Below are positions 22,606 to 32,690 of a DNA stretch of 52,971 bases, one piece after another. Where the stretch lies: NCBI GenBank assembly GCA_024220525.1, contig JAMYWO010000007.1:278683-331653 (forward strand), read 5' to 3'. The DNA is from Cochliopodium minus. Taxonomy: Eukaryota; Discosea; Himatismenida; Cochliopodiidae. The position numbers were made by a program, and so were the translations under genes. The first letter of the stretch is position 1, and each line of letters begins with the position of its first letter. The notes beneath the pieces were generated by a model that was not told the DNA's origin, made no database searches, and saw nothing but the letters and a program-made list of their open reading frames with translations.

Positions 22606-23805
22606 TCAAATATTTGTTATTTTCGTTCCTTTTGAAACATTTTGGCACAATATTGCTTGTTTAGAATATTCAGTTCCAGCTTTAACAATATAAACATCAA
22701 TACCCATTTTGGCTATCAAAACTGAATTTTTAATTTTTGTTAGAATCCCTCCTTTTTGAAAAAAAAAAAAAAATTGATATTAATTCTCTGAAAATTCTGA
22801 TTTAAAGTTTCATTTATTAAAAAAATTATACCAGTTACATCTTTTTCAACTGTTTCAATTTCAATTTGATTTTCAATATTAAAATTTTGATTTGAAACAT
22901 TTATTTTATCCAGTAATATTTTATCTTTCATGTTTTTATAAACTCCTTCCACGTCACACAAAAATATCACTCTTTTAGGCCTGAACAGCGAAGCCAGATC
23001 CTTAATAATCACATCACCAGATATCACCGAAATGTTTTGAAGATCATTGAAAATTACATCTCCGTGCAAAACAGGGATAATATTCTGGTTTAACAATTTA
23101 TTTATTATAATCAATGCATGTGTATTGCTCCCTTTGATATAATGTCGTAAAAAATTTTTTTATATTTATTATTTGTTTATTTGTTAATTTTTTTTTTGTT
23201 TCATTCATTTTTATTTTAATTTTTTTTTACATCCATTTTTGTCTATGAACCCAGTTGTACATGGAGGAATTCCAACAACACTTATCCCATTTAACAAAAA
23301 TCTCTCCACAACCAAATTGTTGAGTTGCCTGAGTCCCAAATGGGTTTTTGAGAAACCCATCATCTTCCTTTCTATTTTTTCTTTCTCATCTTTTTCATTA
23401 TTGAATCCACTTGATACCTCATATTCCTTGGCAACAATGTGCCCATCTTTTTATTTTAAGTTTTAGTTTTTTTGCATAATTTTTTTATTTACATGATCCT
23501 GCTCCTATTTTTTTAAAACAAAAAAAAATTCAATTTCAAATTTCAAAGAAAAATTTTATATTTTAACCATGTACTAATATAACTCTTATTTTATTAGATA
23601 ATGCTTCTTTGATTTGGATTATGATTTTATCCAAAATTTCCATGTTTGGGCAATCTTTCTCTTCTTTATTTGTTATGCCTTTCATAAATTTTCAAATAAA
23701 AAGTATAGCAAAAATATAAACAAATTTACATGAACCACCCATTTTTATTATAATGATGGGAACTTTATGATCAAAATTTGAATTCTCAATCTTTTCTTCT
23801 TTCAT
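22606..23805 (-). CDS. IPK: Isopentenyl phosphate kinase
   Basis: Six minus-strand exons give a complete amino-acid-kinase-fold protein. In order: IIIIKMGGSCITNK (phosphate-binding first strand); VILVHGAGSYGHIVAKEY, the glycine-rich loop and the histidine typical of isopentenyl phosphate kinases; GFSKTHLGLRQLNNLVV; VVGIPPCTTGF; IIPVLHGDVIFND; VISGDVIIKDLASLFRP; VIFLCDVEGVY; EKDVTGGILTKIKNSV and MGIDVYIVKAGTEYSK. The enzyme phosphorylates isopentenyl phosphate to isopentenyl diphosphate with ATP, serving an alternative end of the mevalonate pathway. The HGAGS loop is made by a 12-nt micro-exon (23493-23504) between two introns. The start codon at 23805-23803 is only 24 bases from that of the divergent F-box gene at 23830. 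Acetylglutamate kinase and other fold members lack the catalytic histidine seen here. Confidence 0.9.
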
Positions 23806-23829
23806 TTTTTTTATTATATTCAAAAAAAA

Positions 23830-25222
23830 ATGAAAAATACAACACTTGATATACCTATTAAAGTATTCCCAAAACCATGTAAACTCAAAATTTGAATCTT
23901 AATTGCTTATCCCAAATAATACAGCGAATTTCAAAAATATAAAAGAAATATATTTATACTTTCTCTTGAATACGTCATATCATATATCCTATTCCAAAAT
24001 TAAAATATTTAATTTATGTTAGTGTGGATTCATCTTCTTTCCTATTTGGATGGAGAATCACTGAGAAAATCATTCTTGGTGAATAAAAGTTGGAGAGATT
24101 TGGGATGCGATCCAAAACTTGATGAAATCTCAAACAGAGGAATCATCAGCAAAATCAAAAAGATCGAAAACTTGAATATCTTTCAAAAAATAAACTCGAT
24201 TTTCACCTACAACTACGATCTCAAAATATATTTTGATAGAACAAAAGAAAAAAGAAAGATTATAAGATTGTTCGTTAATCTACATTTGTTTCTCAAAATA
24301 TTTCCTAATCTTTTTGTCTGTTTAGCTTTTCCAAATGGTTATTCTATTTTTGGGCTGACTCTTTCATTTCTTAATTCTTTTACTCAAACTTTCTCGGTGA
24401 ACAACTTTTCTTTTTTATATTATTACGAGATGTTGATGTATGCATATGCAGTTTACAAATTTGAATTTCATTTTCTGGTCCCTTTCTTGTTTTCTTTTTA
24501 CTTGTAAAAATAGAACGATTTCGTTTTTAAAATTTATCTTTTTTCAATTAGTGTAAATTTTGGAGCTAATTCATTTCACTCTTCTTTATTTTTGAGAAAA
24601 TTTTCAAGAAGTCAACTTTTGATAAGTAAGTACACTTTATTCACATTATCTTGTTTATACTTTTAACACTTTTATAATCAATAACAAAAGACGCAGGAGA
24701 GTATCCTACACAATCTTTCGTAAAAGCATCAGTCATTCCACCCATCATCTATTTGGTATTCTTCAAACAATTTTTTTTTTAAAAAAATTAAATAATTTTA
24801 TATTTATTTGATAGTGTCAAAGTCGAACCAACACAATCTACTCCTTCTTTATTTCAATAGTCATTTTACTGGTTGTTCGTGTTCTGGGGACAAATGTCAT
24901 TAAGATCGATTATTTGAAAGAAAATACTTTTATTTTTTTGATTCTTCAACTTTTTGTGAAATCGTTTCAAATCTCCAAATATTCTTCAGATATCTTTTTG
25001 ATGGGATTTCTTCAAATGTTTAATATTTATGCCCTTTTTGAAATGATCACCTATTCTCGTGCTATTTTCTTAAAGTTTGTCAATTTTGAAGAGAAAAATG
25101 GAAAGTTTGTTAGTGCACCAAGAGAAGTTGATCCTATTGTTAATTTGGTCAATTTCTACTGTCTTTTTGTTGTTCAGATTGTTTTAATCTTTTTGTATTC
25201 ACTCAATTATCTTTTCAATTAA
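23830..25222 (+). CDS. F-box protein with multi-span membrane region, tandem copy 1
   Basis: Exon 1 is 23830-23878 and encodes MKNTTLDIPIKVFPKP. It splices at a TTAG acceptor to 24023, giving FPKP-LWIHLLSYLDGESL, then RKSFLVNKSWRDLG: a textbook F-box of about 45 residues, the Skp1-binding element of SCF ubiquitin ligases. The ATG at 24016 is not conserved in copies 2 and 3 and falls inside the intron. After about 60 polar residues come roughly seven hydrophobic segments, including NLHLFLKIFPNLFVCLAFP and LVNFYCLFVVQIVLIFLYS. Two short middle exons each encode part of this region. The stop lies 21 bases before the ATG of copy 2. An F-box on a polytopic membrane protein suggests a membrane-anchored ubiquitin-ligase adaptor or receptor; this is inference. 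Confidence 0.75.
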
Positions 25223-25243
25223 AAATAATTAAAAAAAAAAAAA

Positions 25244-26774
25244 ATGAAGATCAGATCTCTTGATACACCAAATAAAGTATTCCCAAAGCAATGTAAAATT
25301 ACTTTTACTTTTTATGCTTATTATGATGAAATTATAAGGAAATAAATTATATTCACATTGAAATTTGCTTAATACCATCATATCCATTCATATATCCTCT
25401 AAAATAAACAATAATATCTATCAAAATATTTAATTTGTGTTAGTGTGGATTCATCTTCTTTCCTATTTGGATGGAGAATCACTGAGAAAATCATTTTTGG
25501 TGAATAAAAGTTGGAGAGATTTGGGATGCGATCCAAAACTTGATGAAATCTCAAACAGAGGAATCGTCACTAAAATCAAAAAGATCGAAAACTTGAATAT
25601 CTTTCAAAAAATCAATTCTATTCTCACCTACGACTACGATCTCAAAATATATTTTGATACAACAAAAGAAAAAAAAAAGATAGTGAACATGTGGGTGAAT
25701 ATCCTCTTGTTCCTCAAATTATTTCCCCACTTTTTTTTATTTCTCATCTTTCCAAATTGGTTTGTAGGAGCAGGGCTCATTCTTTCAATCATAGAATGTA
25801 TTTTTACCAAATATTATTATGTTTATATCACCCATGTATCGTAAGTAGTTACCAATCTTTTTTCATCATTGATGTGTTTTTTAAATATTTTTTTTTTGAT
25901 TCTCCTTTAATAAAAAAAAAAAAATAGATCTGGTTTGTTATTTGTTTACGACATGATCATTTATGGTTACGCAATTTACAAATTTGAATTCCACTTTCTT
26001 TTTCCATTCTTGTTTTGGTTTTATTGGTAATATAAATTAAATTCAATTATTTTTTAATTCAATTTATTTTCATCAACATTTTTCATTTTATTTCTTCCTT
26101 GAAGGATCAATTTAGGTGTTAATGCAGTTTACTCTGGAAAATTTTTAAAAATGGTTTCTAACAGTTCCCTTTCGAGTTGTAATAATTTGTTTCCCACCAA
26201 TTTAATCTTGAATACAATAATTTAATTCTTACAAGATATTGGAGAAGCTTCGATGGAAATCATCACAAAAGGATTTTTTATACCTATTTTGATCTATTTG
26301 GTAAAAAAAAACTTTAAATTTTTAATGATTTTTTTAATTCCTTATTTCAATAAAAAGTTTCAAAACCGTATCAACACAATCTACTCTTTCTTTGTTTCTT
26401 TAATTTTGTTGGTGGTTGTTCAAGTTTTAAAGAAAAAAGTGGTGTCCCAAACACTCAATGGTTACTTGATCATCATTGTGTTCTTTCAACTCTTTTTAAA
26501 GATCATTCAAATTTCTAAAACATACATGGACTTCTCTTCATCTACCTTTTTAACAAGTTTATTACAAGTGTTTAACATTTACGTTCATATTGAAGTGATC
26601 ACTTATTCTCTTGGTAGTCTCTTTCGTGTAGCTTGCTTCGAAGAGAAAGATGGAAAGATTGTAAATTATACACAAGTATTTGATCCAATTGTTAATTTGG
26701 TCTGTATCTACCTTCTATTTCTTGTTCAGATTGTTTTGATCCTATTGTATTTTCTCAATTATCTTTTCTATTAA
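25244..26774 (+). CDS. F-box protein with multi-span membrane region, tandem copy 2
   Basis: Exon 1 at 25244-25292 encodes MKIRSLDTPNKVFPKQ and splices to 25444 to rebuild the same F-box (LWIHLLSYLDGESL). No ATG exists in the F-box exon, which proves that the upstream exon is needed. The membrane region runs from about residue 100 with segments such as NILLFLKLFPHFFLFLIF; an FEEKDGK loop precedes the last span (LVCIYLLFLVQIVLILLYF). Around 26,041-26,330 the exon edges are less clear than in copies 1 and 3, so I cannot exclude that the middle part is damaged. The F-box exon and its preceding intron are virtually identical to copy 3, while the membrane part has diverged. The ATG follows the copy-1 stop by 21 bases. 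Confidence 0.7.
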
Positions 26775-27298
26775 AAATAATTAAAAAAAAAAAAAAAATG
26801 AAGATCAGATCACTCGATATACCAAATAAAGTATTCCCAAAGCAATGTAAAATTACCTTACTGTTTAAGCTTATTTTGATGAATAATTCAAAGTATATTT
26901 TGAAATTATAAAGGAAATAAATTATATTCACATTGAAATTTGCTTAATACCATCATATCCATTCATATATCCTCTAAAATAAACAATAATATCTATCAAA
27001 ATATTTAATTTGTGTTAGTGTGGATTCATCTTCTTTCCTATTTGGATGGAGAATCACTGAGAAAATCATTTTTGGTGAATAAAAGTTGGAGAGATTTGGG
27101 ATGCGATCCAAAACTTGATGAAATCTCAAACAGAGGAATCGTCACTAAAATCAAAAAGATCGAAAACTTGAATATCTTTCAAAAAATCAATTCTATTCTC
27201 ACCTACGACTACGATCTCAAAATATATTTTGATACAACAAAAGAAAAAAAAAAGATAGTGAACATGTGGGTGAATATCCTCTTGTTCCTCAAATTATT
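25329..27298 (+). repeat. Near-identical 395-base block shared by F-box copies 2 and 3
   Basis: The block at about 25329-25723 recurs at about 26902-27298. It covers most of intron 1 and the F-box exon and differs by a single base indel in the intron near its 5' edge; the flanks on both sides are clearly diverged. Copy 1 shares about 240 bases of the exon part (24023-24262) with some substitutions, but not the intron. Identical non-coding sequence within diverged genes points to recent gene conversion or unequal exchange. Confidence 0.85.
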
Positions 27299-28361
27299 CC
27301 CGAACCTTTTTTTCTTTATGACTTTTTTCAACATTTTCACTGCAATAAGGCTCTCAATCTCCATACTTGAATGCATTTTTACGAAATTTTTCTCCAAAAA
27401 TTTTACTTTTCCAATGTAAATCTTTTTTCAAATTTTTTTTTAATTTGATCATTCCAATCATTTTCTTTAAGTACTGTTTTGGCTTTTTTTTACGACATTC
27501 TGCTTTATGGATACGGAATATATATGTTTGAATTCCACTTTCTCACACCCTTCTTGTTTTGGTTTTATTGGTATTTGGAATTAACAAATTTATTTTTAAA
27601 AATTTTTTTGTTCATTTGTTTTTAAAACTAGGATCAATCTGGGAATTAGTGTCGTTTATTCGAGTTTATTTTTAAAAATGATAGCGAATAGTCCTCTTTT
27701 AAATTGTAAATTTTCTTTAAACATTTTTTTTAATGAATGACTTTCTTAATTTTAGACGCAGAACATTCTTCTTCTTTCATGGAACTCTTTCTAATTACAA
27801 AAGCATTTATTATTCCTCCCATTATCTATTTAGTAATTTTAAAATTTTTCTTTAATTTATCGTTTTAATTTTTTATTTTATTTTTTTTTTGTTTTCTTTT
27901 TTATAGTTTTAATTTATTATAACAAAAATTTTTTTAAAAATAAGTTTCAAAATGGTACCAACACAATCTGTTCTTTCTTCTTGTCTTGTTTTTTTTTGTT
28001 GATTATGACTGCTATTAAGAAAAAGATAAGGTATTATGGGCCAAATCGATCTCACTACATCATTCTGGGTGTTCAACTTGTTGTAAAATCAGCTCTGATT
28101 ATAACCAATTTCTTGGATTTTTCTTTTCTTACCGTCTTAATTAGTTTTCTTCAAGTGTTTAACATTTATGTAATTGTTGAAATGAACTCTTATTATTTGA
28201 GTTGTCTCTTTAAAGTTTCAGTTTTTGAAGAGAAAGATGGAAAGATCAGAAACACATCTCAAACTGTTCATCCGTTTGTTAATCTCGTCATTTTTTACTT
28301 TCTTTTTGTTGTTCAGATCGTTTTGATCCTTTTGTATTTTCAAAAATATCTTTTCAATTAA
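26798..28361 (+). CDS. F-box protein with multi-span membrane region, tandem copy 3
   Basis: Exon 1 at 26798-26846 encodes MKIRSLDIPNKVFPKQ and splices to 27019 to form the F-box. The F-box exon matches copy 2 base for base up to about 27298, then the sequence changes abruptly at the first membrane segment. Further exons carry LAFFYDILLYGYGIYMFEFH, INLGISVVYSSLFLKM, ELFLITKAFIIPPIIYLV and a final exon with CSFFLSCFFLLIMTA, VLISFLQVFNIYVIVEM, the loop FEEKDGKIRN and LVIFYFLFVVQIVLILLYF. About 400 residues, seven or eight spans. The FEEKDGK loop and the Phe/Val-Gln-Ile-Val-Leu last span are shared by all three copies. Same strand and 23 bases after copy 2. Confidence 0.75.
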
Positions 28362-28469
28362 AAAAAAATGAAGGATGCTTCTATTAAATATAAACAGAGA
28401 ACAAGATGATTGGTCATTTTCTTTTTCATAAAGCCACCTTATTTTATAATCAAAATATAAAATAAAAAA

Positions 28470-30676
28470 ATGAACGATAGTTCAATTGATTTATCTTCTA
28501 CATTGAATCTGATAGATGAGGAAGAGAGTATAAATGAAAGAACGAACAAATTGAAAGAGAAATATAGCTATTATAGAGAAGATAAAGATGAGTTGGATGA
28601 AAACAGCCAAATATATGAGAAGAGAATATCGCAATTGGAAGGAAAGATAGAAACAAGTAGGAAAATATCTCATCAAGAACAGAAATTGTTGGAAATTGTA
28701 AAAATAAAAATATATAAAACTAATATAATATTATATTGAATGCATGTTTGTAAATTCCAATCTAAATAAAGTGGAAGGCTTTTATTATTCTTAGCGTTTC
28801 ATTTTGAACAATAAAATTATTATTTAAATAACAAGGGAATATAGACATGTCCAAATATTACAACTTTGTTAGCGGATATAAAATGTTTACTAACCAATTT
28901 TAAACTGTTGTAATATTTTTGGACATCTCTAAAGGGAATAAATAAAATTGAATTTTATTTTTTAAATAATAAAAAGATAAATGAGAAAATGATCTCCAAA
29001 AACATAGAACTAACCAGCAAATCCAAATTCAAAGCAGTTACCTATTTATCAGAACTTTTGGACATACTGGTGGACAAAAGTGTGGAGATATCCAAACAAG
29101 AAAGCAAAGCAGACTATCAAAAGAATGATTTTTTGAATAGCGGAGATTTTAACAGTGGAGAAAGTAAGGAGGAAAGGATATCTGAAGATGAAAAAAAGAT
29201 TGTAGTCAACAGCATACACATATCAAAATCTATATCCTCAATAATGTCAGACAAAGGTTTTTTTTTTTTCAGTGAATTCTCCTTTAATTTTAATTTATTT
29301 TATTTCAATTTTTTTTTTAGTTTTATTTTTTTTAATGTTTAATTATTTTTACAAAAAAATTTTAATCATCAAATGTTAAATTTTTATTTTTTCTAGAATA
29401 ATAAACAAATTTTTTTTCATGAATTTGATTTTTTCATTTTCTTTTTATTATTTTTATTGTTTAATTATTTTTAAAAATTTTTACAAAATTAGTATTTTAT
29501 TTTACCTTTTTTTGTTTTTTATTTTTTATTTTGATTTTTCGATCATTTTAGAGGAAAGAGAAAAAGAGAAACCAATTTTGGACAATCTAGATTATTTCCA
29601 GTTTTTGGACACCAATTTGAAAGTTTTTTATGGGCTTCAGTCAATAGAAGGTTGGGAAGAAGGACCAAGAAACAAAAACGCAAAGTCTTACTTCAAAGTA
29701 ATAAAGGAGAACCTAACGTTATCTTGTTGTAAAGTTCATGGTAAAAAAACTTTTCAAACATTATTTGTTTAATTTTGTTTGAATTTTTTTTGTTTTTTTT
29801 TTTTTTTCAACTTTTAAAATTATTTTCTAATAATTTTTTTTAAAAAATAGGTGAAATTCCGACTAGTTGTGAGAGAATATATGACCAAACTGCATCTTTA
29901 AAATTGGGAGAACATGTAAAAAAAAAAAAAAAAATTTAAAATTTATTTGATACTAAAATTATCAATTTTGTTTAAAATTTAAAACTTATTTTCAACTTAA
30001 ATTATCAATTTTTGTTTAATTTATTGTTTTTTTTTCACTTTTTTAATTTTTTAATAAATGTTTTTTATTAAAGGATAAATTGTTCCATTCACATAACGTT
30101 TTGAAAACTTTAGACAAATCAACTCAGATAGTTAGTCTTGTTTTCCAGGCGAAAGTGTGTTTGGTGACCAAGAAAAGGGAGTTTCTCGTTTTGAGACATA
30201 CCTTCTATTCTGAATCTAAATGTGTTGTTTTCGTAAAATCTGTTGACTACGAAGATGGTCCGCCATTACCAGAAGGTATACGAAAAAAAATTTTTAAAAA
30301 TTTAATAAATAAATTATTTTGTTTTAAATGATTAAATTTAATTCATTAAATTAATTATTTTTTATTGAATTTAATTTTTTAAATTAGTTATTTTTTCAAT
30401 TAATTATTTAATTAATTTGATTTATAAAACAACTTTATTTTTTTTTTTCATTTTTTAGATACAATCAGAGGACAAATTTATTATGGAGGATTTATTATTG
30501 AACCTCATCCCGAAAAAAAGAACACCAGTCTCGTTACTTATATCTCCTACGCAGACCTAAAGATGCTCCCCAATTTCGATTCCGAATTCACTTTGCGTCT
30601 CGTTTTGAAGAAAATTTTGGAGAACACTTTGAGTATTTTTGATCGCATTTATTATCTTACCACAATCAAGAAATAA
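28470..30676 (+). CDS. START-domain (lipid-transfer) protein with coiled-coil N-terminus
   Basis: About six exons. The first (28470 to about 28697) encodes an acidic coiled coil and joins the next (from about 28976) in phase 0; if that join is wrong there are two genes. The C-terminal 220 residues form a START domain: an N-terminal helix and strand (FYGLQSIEGWEEG, SYFKVIKENLTL), the middle strands VCLVTKKREFLVLRHTFY and CVVFVKSVDYEDGPPLPEG, the loop GQIYYGGFIIEPHP, SLVTYISYADLKMLP, and the long last helix LRLVLKKILENTLSIF. START domains bind a single sterol, phospholipid or sphingolipid and carry it between membranes. There is no signal peptide or membrane span, so it is likely cytosolic. The lipid bound cannot be told from sequence. 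Confidence 0.7.
28844..28927. repeat. Inverted repeat (about 20-bp arms) in intron
   Basis: The left arm 28844-28864 (GACATGTCCAAATATTACAAC) is the reverse complement, with about two mismatches, of the right arm 28907-28927 (GTTGTAATATTTTTGGACATC). Inside it, TTGTTAG and CTAACCAA add a further pairing. AGGGAATA flanks both sides a few bases out. The inner string TTTGTTAGCGGATAT recurs inverted in another intron at about 35202-35218. It could be a miniature inverted-repeat element or a hairpin RNA. Confidence 0.6.
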
Positions 30677-30749
30677 TAAAAAAGTTTTTTTTTTGTAAAA
30701 ATAAAAAAAAAAAAAAAAATTAAAAAAATAAAAAAAAATATAAAAAAAA

Positions 30750-31571
30750 ATGATTTGTTGTTCTATCCCATTCAAGAATTTTAAAAGCAACAACAATATT
30801 TTCAAATATAAATCTAAATATAACGAATTATTTCGAATTTATAAAAGGAACTTTGTCGATTCCAAAGATGATGTGAGGAAATATTACTATTTTATCAATT
30901 CGAATGGAAATCTATACAACATAGAAGGTAAGGGTTATATTTGATTTTAATAAAGATGCATTTCAAAGAAGAAAAAAATATTCAATAATCATTTTTAGCT
31001 GAAAAAAAATTAAAATTAAAATTTATAAATTTAGAAAATGAGAAAAAGATGCCTTATGTAAGTTTTAAAATTAATTCTAAAAAATTTTTTCAAATTTTTT
31101 TTTTTTAAGGGACCATTTTTCTTGAAAGACAAAAGAGCATTAGATTTTTTCTTTAAAAGAATTAAAATTAATGAAGATAATAATAGAGTGGAGTGGCCAT
31201 ATGTTTCTCCTTGTGGTGTTGAAAAAAACTATGTGAAATGTTTCGACAAACCTATTGTCTTTCAACACTTGGAAAAAATAGAAAATGAATATTATTTAAT
31301 TTATGGAGGAAATTTGAAAGTCAACTTCCTCCCAGAAAAATTAAAAGTAAAAAAAAAAAAAAAATTAAATAAAAAAAAAAATTATTATGAATTTTTCAAA
31401 AAGGTTGATCAACTACAAGGCAGAATTTATTATCCTTTGAATTCCACTTTGGGTTATGGTTTGGTTAAACCTTCTATTGCTTTAGAGCTTTCGAAATTTA
31501 TTTCTGTTGAAGGAGATGATGTTTGTTTGGAATTTGAAAACAAATTGTACAAAATTGAAAAGATGGAATAA
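30750..31571 (+). CDS. UPF0598 (C8orf82-like) family protein
   Basis: Four exons: 30750 to about 30927, about 31000-31059, and 31110 to stop at 31569-31571 with a likely fourth-exon split near 31348-31402. Family signatures in order: KYYYFINSNGNLYN; FFKRIKIN; VEWPYVSPCGVEKNYVKC; KPIVFQHLEK; YYLIYGGNLKVNF; GRIYYPLN; GYGLVKPSIALELSKF. These match the conserved blocks of the UPF0598 family known from animals and protists, a small, probably mitochondrial protein of unknown function. The Lys/Asn run in the straight translation lies between GTAAAAAAA and TTTTTCAAAAAG and is almost certainly an intron whose length keeps frame; removing it brings LPEKLK next to VDQLQGRIYY as in relatives. The start follows a poly-A run. 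Confidence 0.8.
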
Positions 31572-31678
31572 AAAAAAATTTTAATTTTTTATTTTTTATA
31601 TTTTAATAAAATTAAATAAAAAAAATTGATTTGAAAAAGATTCTTTGGAATCTTTTTAACATTTCATTTATTTTCTTA

Positions 31679-32495
31679 ATGGATATTATTGGAGATAGTT
31701 TAATCCATTCCATGTTCTATTCTATCTTCTTTTGTTTGTTCAGTAAGAAAATTCGAATATAAATTATATTTCCTCCCTTTAATTTGAAATATAAAATAGC
31801 CACAATCGAAAATCTTCTTGGGATGAACACTATATTCATCGAATATGGTAAGGAACAATTTTTATTTAATATATATTTTGGTGATTGTTAGACAATATAA
31901 AGAATATCAAATAGTTATCTTCTGAGATGATCAAACGCAATCATTTGAAGAAGATCATCGGATATAATTCGATCGCTATAAATTAATATTCAAAATCATA
32001 TAAATCAATTGAATTAATAAAAGTTTTTTTAATTTTTAATTAGGAATGTTATCCAAATTCGTTAAAACATTTACTATGGGATATTTTTTGTTGGGTTTGT
32101 TCAAAGACAGGTTAAACTTGAAAGGAAAACCAACAACACAACAAGTATTTTCCATTGCACTCCTCTTCTCATTTTTCTCTTCACTCGTTATACTTCCATT
32201 TTATTTTTTATCAACTCAATTTGTTGAACCTGATCAATCAAAGTAAAACCAATTTAATTAAAAATAATATTTTAAAAAAAAAAAAAAACTTTAAAAATAT
32301 TTATTAAGATACATGAAAGATTTTCTTCAACAAATTGGATTTTTTGAAGGGTTGAGCCGTGTTGACACGGAAGAGTTCAAGTTTATTGTAGATCACTTTC
32401 ATTCTTTGGAGGGAATCATCACTTCCCTGTTCGCGTTTCACATAGGAGGATGTATGATGTTGGCTTCATTTTTTATTGTTTGTAGATTAGTTTGA
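31679..32495 (+). CDS. Small multi-span membrane protein, unknown
   Basis: Four exons (31679-31741, 31800-31848, about 32044-32243, about 32310-32495) join in phase to about 166 residues. The N-terminus is hydrophobic (IHSMFYSIFFCLF). A central pair of spans is FVKTFTMGYFLLGLF and SIALLFSFFSSLVILPFYFL, and a last one is IGGCMMLASFFIVCRLV. A polar loop (VDTEEFKFIVDHFHSLEGI) precedes the last span. I do not recognise the family. The many short exons that all keep frame make it a real gene. It has no targeting or catalytic motif. It sits between UPF0598 and the dioxygenase-like gene on the same strand with short spacers. Confidence 0.6.
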
Positions 32496-32690
32496 GTATT
32501 AATAAAGGGAATATTAAATTTAATAATAAATTTAAAATAAATATATTTTTAAAAACTCATCACTTATTTTTAAGAGAATAGATGAAATTGCATCTTTTCT
32601 TTTAATTTTCTCAAATAAAAATTTTTAATCTAACTCTTTTTTTTATTAAATAATAAATCAAAAATAAAATAAAAAAAAAAATATAAAAAA

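Noticed and set aside
24016-24022. ATG at 24016 as the start of F-box copy 1
   Set aside because: The same position is GTG in copies 2 and 3, and an AG acceptor follows directly; exon 1 at 23830 joins in phase and completes the F-box.
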